Below, piece by piece: positions 33,297-41,779 of a stretch of 47,125 bases of DNA (its first letter is position 1; the number at the start of each line of letters is the position of its first letter). Source of the DNA: Bdellovibrio sp. Lineage in GTDB: Bacteria > Bdellovibrionota > Bdellovibrionia > Bdellovibrionales > Bdellovibrionaceae. Under the pieces are notes generated by a model, which worked only from the letters and a program-made list of their open reading frames with translations, did not search any database and was not told the DNA's origin. A program made the position numbers and the translations under genes. The stretch lies in NCBI GenBank assembly GCA_014378765.1, contig JACMNA010000089.1, positions 1-47,125 on the forward strand, written 5' to 3'.

Positions 33297-34596
33297 AATT
33301 CAGCCTTTCTTTTATGGCTTTGGTGAAATCGGTGCGGCTTGCGTTGATATCTTTTTAAAGGTTTATTTATTAGTTTACTTTAATCATGTTCTTGGATTAC
33401 CCGCGACTTGGGCTAGTTTAGCGATTGGCGCTAGCGTTTTGTGGGATGCCATCATTGACCCGTGGATTGGAATTTACAGTGACTATGAATTTCGCGTCAA
33501 GGGTCATCGTAAGCGCGTACTATATGTTGGGGCTATTGCCATTACGACTTTATTTATTATCTTATGGCGAATTCATTTTGAGTCTCAGTGGTTAAACTTA
33601 ATTTTTTTGTTTCTTATTTCGGCGTGTCTTAATTCGGCCATTTCGCTTTTTTCCGTTCCCTACTATGCGCTCGCAAATGATCTCGAGCCAGACAATGAGA
33701 AAAGAAAATCTTGGATCGGTTGGAGATTGATATTTTTTAATATAGGCTCGCTGATTGGCTTAGCGATACCCGCACTGTACTTAACGAGCACCCTGCAGAG
33801 CAATCAACAGCAGCCTTACCTAGATTCGGTCAACATGCTGGCCCTTATTATGGTTACGACGGCATTGCTTTCGGTTTTTTTGATTTATCGTAACCATCAA
33901 AAAGGAATACCGCCCTGCCAAGAAGTCACGCGTAATGAAACGCTTAAACAGCTTATAAATGACAAAACTTTTGTACAGATCATTGCCGCATCGTTTATCG
34001 TTAATTGTGGCTTAGGTCTTAACTCTTCTTTGGCGCTTTATTATTATAAGCTGTATTTAAATTTCACCGAAAAGCAAACGCAAATTATTCTGGTCAGTTT
34101 TTTACTTATCTTTACACTATCGATTCCGTTATGGGTATTGGTGACGAAATACTTTAACAAAAGAGCCCTCATTCGAACGGCCATTCTTATTTTAGGAGCG
34201 TTGACGCTCATTGCTTTTCCCCGCCTTGAAGGAGTTCCATTTTGGATGGTTTTTGCAATTGCTAGCGGTGTTGGTGGAGTACTTATTGGCGTTGCGGTGG
34301 TGTTAGAAATTTATTTTTCTGATTTTCTAAAAGTCAAAGAAGACAAATTCAAAAAATCTGTTTCGGGTCAATATTTAGGGCTTTGGAAGATGGCTTCAAA
34401 AATTTCAAGGGCGGTGGCCATTGCCTTAGCTGGGCCCATTATCGATAGCTCGGCCGGGCACCCGCAAATTCTGGCCAATTATTTTGGTGGCGTAGTGGGA
34501 TTCTTCTTTTTATTTTCAGGAGCCATATTATTCTTTAATCCTGGTAATGACGATTTCGATAAGCAAAAAATATCAACGACGAAGCCGATAAGCTAA
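33268..34596 (+). CDS. MFS transporter, GPH/MelB-like
   Basis: A 442-residue protein with about twelve hydrophobic segments. The N-terminal NKIQPFFYGFGEIGAACVD and the DAIIDPWIGIYSDY segment (the conserved 'DaisDPliG.lSD' of the glycoside-pentoside-hexuronide:cation symporter family) identify it as MelB-like. The loop GHRKRVLYVG corresponds to the usual 'GrRrp' signature. The substrate is unknown; sugars are typical for the family, and its neighbours suggest a link to saccharides. A second ATG at 33280 is an equally possible start. The 3' end overlaps the convergent gene by 62 bases. Confidence 0.82.
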   Translation: MICTMTNRNKIQPFFYGFGEIGAACVDIFLKVYLLVYFNHVLGLPATWASLAIGASVLWDAIIDPWIGIYSDYEFRVKGHRKRVLYVGAIAITTLFIILWRIHFESQWLNLIFLFLISACLNSAISLFSVPYYALANDLEPDNEKRKSWIGWRLIFFNIGSLIGLAIPALYLTSTLQSNQQQPYLDSVNMLALIMVTTALLSVFLIYRNHQKGIPPCQEVTRNETLKQLINDKTFVQIIAASFIVNCGLGLNSSLALYYYKLYLNFTEKQTQIILVSFLLIFTLSIPLWVLVTKYFNKRALIRTAILILGALTLIAFPRLEGVPFWMVFAIASGVGGVLIGVAVVLEIYFSDFLKVKEDKFKKSVSGQYLGLWKMASKISRAVAIALAGPIIDSSAGHPQILANYFGGVVGFFFLFSGAILFFNPGNDDFDKQKISTTKPIS

Positions 34597-35044
34597 AAAA
34601 AAGCCATACCCACGCGCCACTGGTCTGATCGGGGTGATTGCCGCCTTCAAGACCAAAATAATAGACGGCCGTTTTTAAAATGATCATGGATTGAAAAAAG
34701 GCCCAAATAAATTTAAAAAGCGTCCAAAAAATTTTTTGTTGTTCGGTTTCTTTATAGGGGGGCTTCTTAGTAGTTGTGGCGAAACCCCACGACTGTTCAT
34801 TAACAAAATCACGAATGACTTCGGGCCAAGCCTCGGTAGGGACTGCATTTTTACAGCGTAAACTTAGCTGCTGAGCTGCTTTTTCAGTAATGGCTAGCCG
34901 TTCTTCGTAATTGAAATAACCTAAGATGTGACTGGTCAAATCTTTCCAGTAAGTTTTTGAAATGGTTACGATGAAATCTGCTTGCTTTGATTCATGCGCA
35001 CAATGACTTACAAAAAATTCAGAAAATTCTTTTTCAGTTTTCAC
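34535..35044 (-). CDS. Membrane protein of unknown function
   Basis: Unrecognised 169-residue protein. The first 100 residues are soluble and helical, with Cys at SHCAHE and LRCKNA. Two hydrophobic segments follow (about 107-128, FWTLFKFIWAFFQSMIILKT, and 145-162). It starts with GTG at 35044 and has no clear Shine-Dalgarno. The last 20 codons overlap the end of the MFS gene on the other strand, which is a long overlap for convergent genes; both reading frames remain open. It is divergent from the ClC gene with 28 bases between the starts. Confidence 0.6.
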   Translation of the reverse strand: MKTEKEFSEFFVSHCAHESKQADFIVTISKTYWKDLTSHILGYFNYEERLAITEKAAQQLSLRCKNAVPTEAWPEVIRDFVNEQSWGFATTTKKPPYKETEQQKIFWTLFKFIWAFFQSMIILKTAVYYFGLEGGNHPDQTSGAWVWLFFSLSASSLIFFAYRNRHYQD

Positions 35045-35072
35045 TCTAATTGTGTATCATAATTTTTAGAGC

Positions 35073-36251
35073 ATGCAAACTTCAATCAATCGGCCGGCCG
35101 ACAATTCATTTAAAGAAATCATAATCACGCTATTGCTTGGCATTGCAGTTGGTCTTTTGGTTTACGTATTTTTGCGCAGTTTGCAATGGATTGAATATCA
35201 ACATCAGATTTGGAATCAACTATCCGTGCCACTGCACTTGGTGGCTTTGCCATTTTGTTTAATATTCTTAATCGAATTAAAAAAACGAACATTGTATTTT
35301 CCGCACCAAGTGTCGCAAGTAACCGAGCCCAAACAAGAATTAGCTCACCATTGGAATATATGGATGACGTTTTTTCATTTGGCTGGAACATTATTAAGTC
35401 ACTTAGTAGGCGCAAGCGTGGGGCGGGAAGGCGCGGCCATCCTGATGGCCAGTGGATTTGTGCGCATATTCAGATTATCTTGGTCTTTTTGGGGACCCAT
35501 CGCGGCCGGCATCGGCTTTAGCGCGATTGTTGGTGTTCCTTGGATATCGCTGGTATTAATTATGGAACTTTTCTCGACGGGCCTGAAGCAAAAAATTTAC
35601 GCCTTGATGGGTTCACTAGCGGCCTTTTTGGTATTAGAAACTTTGGGAACAAATCATTTATTTCTAAAATTTAATGCGACTTATGATCCGCCTTTTTTAC
35701 AGAAATTATTTTTTGTTATAGTGCTGGGCTTTACGGCCGGTTGGATGATGAAAGTATATAAATGGGCCTACCGCCAATTAAAACATTTTTTTACCTCATC
35801 AGATTGGTACGTAAAATTTTTTGTAGCCATTGTTTTAGCCGCATTTTTATCACAGCCGTTTCTACGAAAATTTCAAAGTTTAGGAATTCAATCCTTCGCT
35901 GATTTAGAATCCTTATCAGCTAACTGGAGCGACGTAATCAGCAAATTATTTGTAACTTTAATTTCGGTAACGCTAGGTTTTTGGGGTGGCGAATTTATTC
36001 CCTTAATATTTGCCGGTGTGCACTTAGGCAATATTTTTTCTCAAGTTATTAATTTTGATCTAGCCACCGGTGCGGCTTTAGCGGCCTTCTTATTATTTGC
36101 CGGCGCCACGCGCCTTAAGTGGACTAGCTACTTTTTAACTTTAGCCTTATTAGGCGCCGGTTGGTGGTTTTGGGCATACATATTAATTTCGACTTGCGTG
36201 AAGGTGTCGGGGCCATACAGCCTTTACCGCGAGCCCGATAGAACTATTTAA
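35073..36251 (+). CDS. ClC-family chloride channel or transporter, short form
   Basis: A 392-residue membrane protein. The GREG motif (SVGREGAAI) places E119 at the position of the gating glutamate (E148 of E. coli ClcA). A second signature, GGEFIPLIFAGVHLGNIF, matches the helix-N region GxFxP, and FAGATRLKW follows. The first filter motif, GSGIP, is not recognisable where expected before residue 100, and no CBS domains are present. It belongs to a divergent short ClC group; whether it moves chloride, fluoride or another ion is unknown. There is no clear ribosome site. It overlaps the convergent hydrolase remnant by eight bases. Confidence 0.78.
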   Translation: MQTSINRPADNSFKEIIITLLLGIAVGLLVYVFLRSLQWIEYQHQIWNQLSVPLHLVALPFCLIFLIELKKRTLYFPHQVSQVTEPKQELAHHWNIWMTFFHLAGTLLSHLVGASVGREGAAILMASGFVRIFRLSWSFWGPIAAGIGFSAIVGVPWISLVLIMELFSTGLKQKIYALMGSLAAFLVLETLGTNHLFLKFNATYDPPFLQKLFFVIVLGFTAGWMMKVYKWAYRQLKHFFTSSDWYVKFFVAIVLAAFLSQPFLRKFQSLGIQSFADLESLSANWSDVISKLFVTLISVTLGFWGGEFIPLIFAGVHLGNIFSQVINFDLATGAALAAFLLFAGATRLKWTSYFLTLALLGAGWWFWAYILISTCVKVSGPYSLYREPDRTI

Positions 36252-37020
36252 TTAATTTTTCGTATTTAATAACACTAAGAATTTTTTCAAGGTAATCAGC
36301 TGGGGCATCGCTAGGTATGATATGTCCGGCGTGTTTTAATTTTATTGAAGAGTTTTTGTGTTCAGTTTGTTGCTCGTATTTGTGAATGGCCTCAATTTGT
36401 AATTTGGCGGGCGTAGGGTTTTCATCTTCGCCTAAAATAAAATAGCGTCGCGGACCCTTGCTGAAGTCCTGCGTGCGATAATCGAAATTATCTGCAGCTA
36501 ACGACAATTGTGAATAACCTTAAATCATTAAATTTTTAAAATTGGGTATCTGCTGATAACGTGGATTTTCAGAAATCATTTTATCAACTTTGGCTGACCA
36601 GTATTGCCCGTAAGCTTGCTTTAATAAAGTGCGACTTAAAATGGAACCAAAACCAGGGTAAAGACTCAGCCAGTTTTTACAAATAGCGGCGGTTTGCGAA
36701 CCCTCGGGGTCGCTTTCATGAAAGCGGATCATTGGTGCCGTTTCAATAATAAATTGAAATTTATAGTTTTTTGCTAACTCTTTTTGACGCCTAAGCATAT
36801 TGATAAACAAATCGCGTGAATCTATACCACGATTTACGCCGGGTAATAAAATCAAGGTCGGGGATTCGTTACCCGCGCCGTCATATTTTTCGAATGCAAC
36901 GTAGTGCCCGGTATTAATCTTAAGACTTTCAAGGGCAAATGCTTGAACGCTCAATAAAACTGAAAATAAAATCTGCGAAATAAAAAATGTAAAATAGCGC
37001 TTAGGTAAGAAAATGTTCAT
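36244..37020 (-). pseudogene. Alpha/beta hydrolase interrupted by one in-frame TAA
   Basis: Reading the minus strand from the ATG at 37020, 166 codons encode a signal peptide (ending SVQAFA) and the first half of an alpha/beta hydrolase, including LILLPGVNRG. A TAA then stands at 36522-36520. The same frame continues with GYSQLSLAADNF, a nucleophile elbow (G-x-S-x), then an acid candidate in LGEDENP and the catalytic His candidate in KHAGHIIPSD, ending at 36244. The full product would be about 258 residues. No frameshift is needed: one nonsense codon just before the nucleophile separates the halves. It may be a recent pseudogene, a sequencing error or, less likely, a read-through gene. An in-frame TTG at 36507 could start only the C-terminal part. 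Confidence 0.8.
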
Positions 37021-37109
37021 CGCGGAAGAATAGCTTATGTACTACTGAATAGAAATAATTTGTGCCTCCGCATTTTCCAGCAGAGAAAATTTACAGTCAA
37101 AAACCGGGA

Positions 37110-38366
37110 TTAGGCCTTATCTTGTTGGTTCTGCGCTAAAGGCAGCCGCAGTGTAAAGCAAGTTGGTGAGCCTTTTTGGCTAAGAGTTAAATCGCCATCG
37201 TTAAAACGCGCAATGCCCAGGGCAATACTCAAACCTAGGCCGGTGGCCTTGCCGATTGGCTTAGTCGTGAAGAAAGGTAGCAAAATTTGGGATTCTATTT
37301 CTGGAGATATGCCTACGCCATTATCAAGCACTAAAATAAGAATGGCCTTTTCAGTGGTAGTAATTTGAATTTCAATAGTCGGATTTGTTATGTTTTGGCT
37401 AGCTTCTAAAGCATTGCTTAAAAGATTAGAGATAGCTTGGCAAATTTGTTGAGGCTGACAAAAGCAGTATATCGCGTGAGCGGGTGGTTTATAAATGAAT
37501 TCAATACCTTGATTTTTGAATTTCGAATCAAAAAACTGAATGGCCGCTTCGACCGTCTTACGAATATCTACTTTACTAAAAAATTCCTTATTATCACTCT
37601 GAGAAAAATCGTGTAAACCCTTTACGATTTTAGCGATTCTTAAAACGCCTCGATTTATTTTTTCTAAAGCAGAAGGAATTGAACTTTTGTTTTTTTCAAT
37701 GTCTTCAATAAAAAGTTCTAACTGGGCGGTACTGTTCATAATGATTGCCAGTGGATTATTAATTTCATGAGAAAGGCCGGATGACATTTCACCTAAGGCC
37801 GTCATTTTAGAATTTTGCACTAAATTGTTAGTAAGCTGAATAACTTCATCTCGATATTCAAAATTAGATTTAATGGTTATTCCAATCACAAAAAAAGTTA
37901 CAAAATTAGCAGCGTGAAAATGTAAAAGTTCAGCTGGCGTTAACGGACTGAAGTGCCCTAGCGCTAAAGGAACAAAAAGTGCTAAAGCCGCCGTATACAA
38001 ATAATCGCGCCAAGTCGTGGGAAGAGTCGCCATAATCGCAATAACCACGAAATAAGACCAACGGTGAAAAACAGACCAATCATTGATGTAAAGCAAATAA
38101 AAGTACAAAAGAATATACGAAAAGCTAATCAAATTAATCATGATTCGCCGTAAATAAAATGGATTTGATTTTTTAATTCCAACCAAAAAGGAAAAAACAG
38201 ATATAGCTGCCACGATCAAGCGACCGGGTAACCAGTCAAGGTGCGCGGGGGCCAATAAAACCATTAAATAGTAAAAAACAAAACTGCTGACGAAGGCACA
38301 AATCGAAAGCACTCGAATCTTTAGAATTGACTCGTCATTATAGATTTTTTCAAAAACATTCTGCAT
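37110..38366 (-). CDS. Membrane sensor histidine kinase
   Basis: A 418-residue kinase. The first 165 residues hold about six hydrophobic segments with little periplasmic exposure, suggesting sensing within the membrane. HisKA has H200 in LSHEINNPL; the HATPase domain has the N-box [20 protein letters not shown] and [11 protein letters not shown]. There is no attached receiver. It is divergent from the single-domain response regulator at 38558, its probable partner. A TTGCCT/TAAAAT promoter (38373-38400) would place the first transcribed base at or next to the ATG, and there is no Shine-Dalgarno, so the mRNA may be leaderless. Confidence 0.88.
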   Translation of the reverse strand: MQNVFEKIYNDESILKIRVLSICAFVSSFVFYYLMVLLAPAHLDWLPGRLIVAAISVFSFLVGIKKSNPFYLRRIMINLISFSYILLYFYLLYINDWSVFHRWSYFVVIAIMATLPTTWRDYLYTAALALFVPLALGHFSPLTPAELLHFHAANFVTFFVIGITIKSNFEYRDEVIQLTNNLVQNSKMTALGEMSSGLSHEINNPLAIIMNSTAQLELFIEDIEKNKSSIPSALEKINRGVLRIAKIVKGLHDFSQSDNKEFFSKVDIRKTVEAAIQFFDSKFKNQGIEFIYKPPAHAIYCFCQPQQICQAISNLLSNALEASQNITNPTIEIQITTTEKAILILVLDNGVGISPEIESQILLPFFTTKPIGKATGLGLSIALGIARFNDGDLTLSQKGSPTCFTLRLPLAQNQQDKA

Positions 38367-38372
38367 TATAAG

Positions 38373-38400
38373 ATTTTATATAAAAACAGGGTTCAGGCAA
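38373..38400 (-). promoter_or_regulatory. Probable sigma-70 promoter of the histidine kinase gene
   Basis: On the minus strand TTGCCT (38400-38395) and TAAAAT (38378-38373) are 16 bases apart. Only six bases separate the -10 box from the ATG at 38366-38364. Box quality is fair. Confidence 0.4.
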
Positions 38401-38479
38401 TTGAACTTGCACCCATAAATGATTAATAGTTAAGGGTTGGGGCAAAACGCACCAAAATAAACTGAATTTTAACAAAATA

Positions 38480-38508
38480 TTGATCAAGAAAATTTAATTT
38501 CGTATAAT
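38480..38508 (+). promoter_or_regulatory. Sigma-70-type promoter of the response regulator gene
   Basis: TTGATC (38480-38485) and a perfect TATAAT (38503-38508) are separated by exactly 17 bases. The start would fall near 38515, about 43 bases before the ATG, which has AAGGTGG upstream. This is the best housekeeping-type promoter seen in the window. Confidence 0.65.
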
Positions 38509-38557
38509 TGGGTTGGCTTAAAGTTGCAGAGTCTCATTATCGATATAAGGTGGAAAT

Positions 38558-38974
38558 ATGAATTTCGATTGGACTTGCCTACAAATTTTAATTGTCGATG
38601 ACGACCCAGATTTGCGGGAAGTCTTATCCGATATTTTCAGAAGAATGGGTTGCCAAGTTTTTTCGGCGGCCGATGGGGCGCAAGCGTTTAACCTTATTTT
38701 GAAGAATAAGTTTTCAATTATTATATCAGATCTACAAATGCCGGTAATGGATGGCCGTAAACTTTTAGAAAAAATTCTGGCCGCTAAAATTAATGTGCCG
38801 TTTATATTTATTACCGCCCAGGCCCACTTTTCTGCAACGCAGGCGCGATCATTGGGCGCACGCGGTCTCATCCATAAGCCATATAGATTAAAATCATTGC
38901 TAGAATTAATAAAGAATGCAATTTCTAATGAAACGAGCGCTACGCAAAATTTAAAATTTCTCTCTTTAAATTAA
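38558..38974 (+). CDS. Single-domain response regulator (CheY-like)
   Basis: A 138-residue receiver with no output domain. All active-site residues are present: the acidic triad D14-D16, phosphoacceptor D58 (IISDLQMP), T86 (FIFITAQ) and K107 (IHKPYR). The sequence ends about 20 residues after the receiver. It may act by protein contact or in a phosphorelay, possibly with the divergent kinase at 37110-38366. The REC-kinase hybrid at 19170 is another conceivable relay partner, but nothing in the sequence links them. Confidence 0.88.
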   Translation: MNFDWTCLQILIVDDDPDLREVLSDIFRRMGCQVFSAADGAQAFNLILKNKFSIIISDLQMPVMDGRKLLEKILAAKINVPFIFITAQAHFSATQARSLGARGLIHKPYRLKSLLELIKNAISNETSATQNLKFLSLN

Positions 38975-39459
38975 TTTCTATTTTAAAGACTCACTTCAAG
39001 TAATTTTAATTATAAATTTTTGATTTCTGGTCTGGCGAAGAATTAGCGGCTAGCCACTAACTGTGCAATCAATATGGAAACACAAGGCTTACTAAAACCG
39101 TAGCAACTATTTTTATTTAAGAAATTTACAACGTGATAAAGTAATCATATTGGTAACGAGCGCGTTCATTGATTGGTTAGATTTTCTCGACATAACTTTA
39201 TGAAAGGCAAAACAACTTGTTTTGCCTATTGTTACATAGCCCTGGTCTAGCAAGCTTAAATTCTAATTATAAGGCGTATAACATTCATAGGATTGTATTA
39301 AGGCTTTAAATTGGCAAATTGGCCTTTTAGTTCACACACTTAGGCGTTAAGCTAAAAAGGTAAGTGTCTAAACGTTCGGCATTAAAAAGATATCTATGCT
39401 TCGTTGTTTGAAGCGGGTTGGACTGAGGGTTGCATTTGAATCGGTGGGGGCAAAAAAAA
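38975..39459. other. 485-base AT-rich intergenic region without a recognisable gene
   Basis: No convincing coding frame, tRNA or rRNA was found. It holds a perfect 10-bp hairpin at 39205-39227 and several weak promoter-like AT-rich boxes. A GGTCTAG occurs at 39243-39249, a motif that recurs upstream of other genes here. A small RNA or complex promoter is possible but not shown. Confidence 0.5.
39205..39227. repeat. Perfect 10-bp hairpin in the large intergenic gap
   Basis: AGGCAAAACA (39205-39214) pairs with TGTTTTGCCT (39218-39227) around a three-base loop. The bases after it (ATTGTTAC) are not a T-run, so it is a weak terminator candidate. It lies 231 bases after the response regulator stop. 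Confidence 0.6.
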
Positions 39460-40833
39460 ATGAAACTAAAAGATCTAAAGTTAAAACGTCGCTATAAATA
39501 CGCATTGTTATTTTTATTGTTGTTGATTGGCGCGACCTCGTTTCAAAACTGCAGTCCGAAACCGTTTCAAAGTGGAACGGTGACCTCGTCATCAACCGCA
39601 AAAAATTCGACCTCGATAACTCCGAATTTAAATAATTTACCAATCGTTTACCCACCACCGGCTCCAGTGGCACCGACGCCGGTGGCTCCAACCCCTAGCC
39701 CAGCACCGACGCCGACGCCGACTCCAGCACCAGCGCCCACGCCCACGCCCACGCCAAATCCAACAAATGGAATTAATTATTTCGGATTTTTTGCAGATGG
39801 CATGGAGCATGAGGGAACCGGAAATTATATTAACGAAACTTCGCCCGTAGCCAATCTTCATTTTGTAAATGCAGATACACTTGAGGGCCTGACGGTTAAA
39901 ATTAAGCAAGCTGTTTCGAAAAATAGTAAAGTTATTATTATTGCGGAAGGATACTTATTTGATTGGCAAACCGTCAAGCTGCAGGCCAATTATAAATCAA
40001 ATATTTTGAATTTAAGAAATCATTTGGCCAGTAACAATTTGCTGAGCGCCGTTGTTGGCTTTTACATGATTGATGAGCCTTATTTTAAAAACAGTGTGGC
40101 CACTAACCAAATATCCGAACAAGAAGTTTTCAATAATTTACGTTCTGCAGCTATTGAAGTTACAAATAACTTTGGGAACACCGCCATTGTATCGACCGAG
40201 GCCTTTCCAACCTTAGATAAATTTATGAGTACCGGCCAATGGTTAGGTTTTCCAACGGAATATAATTGGTTGGCATTTAATTGTTATTTAACGTACGGCT
40301 TAACGTGCAGTACCGAACAAAAATATTCGAATTACATTACTGCGTTTCGCTCGAAAATGAGCGGTAATCAGCGCTTATTTTTAACCTTAGATAATTATAC
40401 AAATATTAATCCGGTCGCTTCAATGCAGGCGCAGCTCATTGCTCGGTCTCAGTTTCAACATCAATTGGCTTTGCAATACAACGCCGTAGCGTTAGTTTCA
40501 TTTATGTATCAAGGGGCCTCTGACCGTCTGGGTGTACAAAATATGCCTGAGTTAAGAAACTATGTTTTCAATTTGGCTTCTTCAATTACCGGAAAAAGTT
40601 CTGGAGCGGCAACCACGCCGACACCGACACCAGCTGCGGGGGGTTGTACTGATTTAGAGCCGCGTTGCGAAGGAGCCGATTCGGTGCGACGTAATTCATG
40701 TGGCGATGTAACGGGTCGTTGGGTGATGGCGCCTATTTGCACAAGAACAACGTGTGAAGGGGCCGACTTTGTTCGCAGAGATTCAGACAACAAAGTTATC
40801 GAAGTTTGGGCGAATGCCCCTGATTGCCGCTAG
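39460..40833 (+). CDS. Lipoprotein with Pro/Thr linker, glycoside-hydrolase-like domain and repeated Cys module
   Basis: The start at 39460 has GGTGGGGG upstream. A hydrophobic segment ends TSFQNC, so Cys31 may be lipidated although FQNC departs from the usual lipobox. A linker of PTPTPAPAP repeats (about 60-103) follows. The roughly 270-residue domain that comes next (from GINYFGFF) contains FYMIDEPYF with D205-E206, a TIM-barrel glycoside hydrolase-like pattern. Near the C-terminus, after a second TPTPTP linker, the motif CEGADxVRR occurs twice about 30 residues apart. Overall it suggests a surface-anchored carbohydrate-acting protein; enzyme class is not established. Confidence 0.68.
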   Translation: MKLKDLKLKRRYKYALLFLLLLIGATSFQNCSPKPFQSGTVTSSSTAKNSTSITPNLNNLPIVYPPPAPVAPTPVAPTPSPAPTPTPTPAPAPTPTPTPNPTNGINYFGFFADGMEHEGTGNYINETSPVANLHFVNADTLEGLTVKIKQAVSKNSKVIIIAEGYLFDWQTVKLQANYKSNILNLRNHLASNNLLSAVVGFYMIDEPYFKNSVATNQISEQEVFNNLRSAAIEVTNNFGNTAIVSTEAFPTLDKFMSTGQWLGFPTEYNWLAFNCYLTYGLTCSTEQKYSNYITAFRSKMSGNQRLFLTLDNYTNINPVASMQAQLIARSQFQHQLALQYNAVALVSFMYQGASDRLGVQNMPELRNYVFNLASSITGKSSGAATTPTPTPAAGGCTDLEPRCEGADSVRRNSCGDVTGRWVMAPICTRTTCEGADFVRRDSDNKVIEVWANAPDCR

Positions 40834-40834
40834 C

Positions 40835-40861
40835 AATTTTTTTTACAATGTAAAAAAAATT
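40835..40861. terminator. AT-rich inverted repeat, possible terminator
   Basis: AATTTTTTTTACA and TGTAAAAAAAATT are separated by a single base just after the lipoprotein stop. The stem is almost all A-T, so it would be weak, but it could end transcription in either direction. Confidence 0.4.
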
Positions 40862-40883
40862 TCATATAAACAGTTTATTTTAT

Positions 40884-40911
40884 TTGCCCTTACGTTGTAG
40901 CTTACTATCAT
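40884..40911 (+). promoter_or_regulatory. Probable sigma-70 promoter of the 40931 lipoprotein gene
   Basis: TTGCCC (40884-40889) and TATCAT (40906-40911) are 16 bases apart. Transcription would start near 40918, just before the GAGGG ribosome site of the gene. Confidence 0.45.
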
Positions 40912-40930
40912 AAGCGTTAACGAGGGTATA

Positions 40931-41554
40931 ATGATTCAACGTTCTTTCATAATCTTATTAGCAATCACAATCACGTCCTGTTCATCTACTAAAGATTTCG
41001 ATCAACATCTTGATGCGCAAAGATGCGAGCAAGCCCTCGAGGCGCTGCCTGAGAAGAAAAATGAATTCAAATTAGTTTCGAAAGTTCAAGAAGTGTCGGG
41101 CACCTTATTATCGTATTCGGCAACGGGCGCGGCGTACACGGTACAAGTGCTATGGGATACGACGGTTACATTTGGGGCCATCGTCGTTTTGTGCGCGCCA
41201 ACGATTGCGGTTTTGGCGGCCGGTAAAAGTTCTTCTAACTTACTTTGTTTTCCGGGCGTTAACTTAGATAAAGGCTTAGAAATAGTTCAAGCGCCTAAAA
41301 TGGGTCAAAATGTATTACGAAATACCGAAAATTGGAATTGTCCAAACGTAGACAGCATCAGCCGCTCGATTCGAAAGGTGGCGAAGTGCTATGCGAATCA
41401 AGGGGGCGAAGAAAACCAAGTGCGTGCTCTTAAAAGTTTGCAGTCGGTTGAAAAGTCAGGCTCTTTTTACCGCTGTCTTTCAAGTAAAGAACGCGAAGCA
41501 TTTTTAAAAGATCTGCACGCCATGCATGTGCCAAGCGATACCGGTCCCTTTTAA
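40931..41554 (+). CDS. Lipoprotein of unknown function
   Basis: No family recognised. The 207-residue product has a lipoprotein signal with TITSCSS, placing Cys17 at the cleavage site. A hydrophobic stretch (about 73-101, TVTFGAIVVLCAPTIAVLAAG) lies in the first half and a helical region with four more Cys follows. The internal hydrophobic segment is long enough to enter a membrane. GAGGG precedes the ATG. Its stop directly abuts the stop of the convergent small gene. Confidence 0.68.
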   Translation: MIQRSFIILLAITITSCSSTKDFDQHLDAQRCEQALEALPEKKNEFKLVSKVQEVSGTLLSYSATGAAYTVQVLWDTTVTFGAIVVLCAPTIAVLAAGKSSSNLLCFPGVNLDKGLEIVQAPKMGQNVLRNTENWNCPNVDSISRSIRKVAKCYANQGGEENQVRALKSLQSVEKSGSFYRCLSSKEREAFLKDLHAMHVPSDTGPF

Positions 41555-41779
41555 TTATTGGTGATCGTCGTAGGAACTAGAAAAACCGATCACGTGATTT
41601 AAATTATAATAATATTTTTCTTCCGACATAATCAGCGTTAAAACTTCGCCATCGATCTCGCTAATCGCAACTCGTTCTAAGACATTTCCACTGCTAAGCT
41701 CGACGTCGACGCGTAGCTTCGAATTTTTTTTATGCGAGTTCATAATCGTTTCTAAAACAGCTTTTAAAGTTGAGACCAT
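41555..41779 (-). CDS. Small LSm/SH3-like protein
   Basis: A 74-residue protein with a short N-terminal helix (VSTLKAVLETIMNSH) followed by alternating beta strands: KLRVDVELSSGNVLERVAI, EVLTLIMSEEKYYYNLNHVI. A helix followed by five small strands and the 'V.L.sG..l' start resembles Hfq/LSm or other small-barrel folds. The Hfq RNA-binding motifs are not present, so it is not Hfq itself. AGGA is seven bases before the ATG. It is convergent with and directly adjacent to the lipoprotein gene. Function unknown. Confidence 0.62.
   Translation of the reverse strand: MVSTLKAVLETIMNSHKKNSKLRVDVELSSGNVLERVAISEIDGEVLTLIMSEEKYYYNLNHVIGFSSSYDDHQ

Noticed and set aside
38513-38528. Sigma-54-like TTGGC...TTGCA upstream of the response regulator
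   Set aside because: Only nine bases separate GG and GC, one fewer than the strict spacing, and a better TTGATC-N17-TATAAT promoter is present just upstream.
39637-39909. Minus-strand frame rich in Trp/Arg opposite the Pro/Thr linker
   Set aside because: It is the mirror of the ACGCCGACG-type codons of the linker, with no ribosome site and no protein-like composition.
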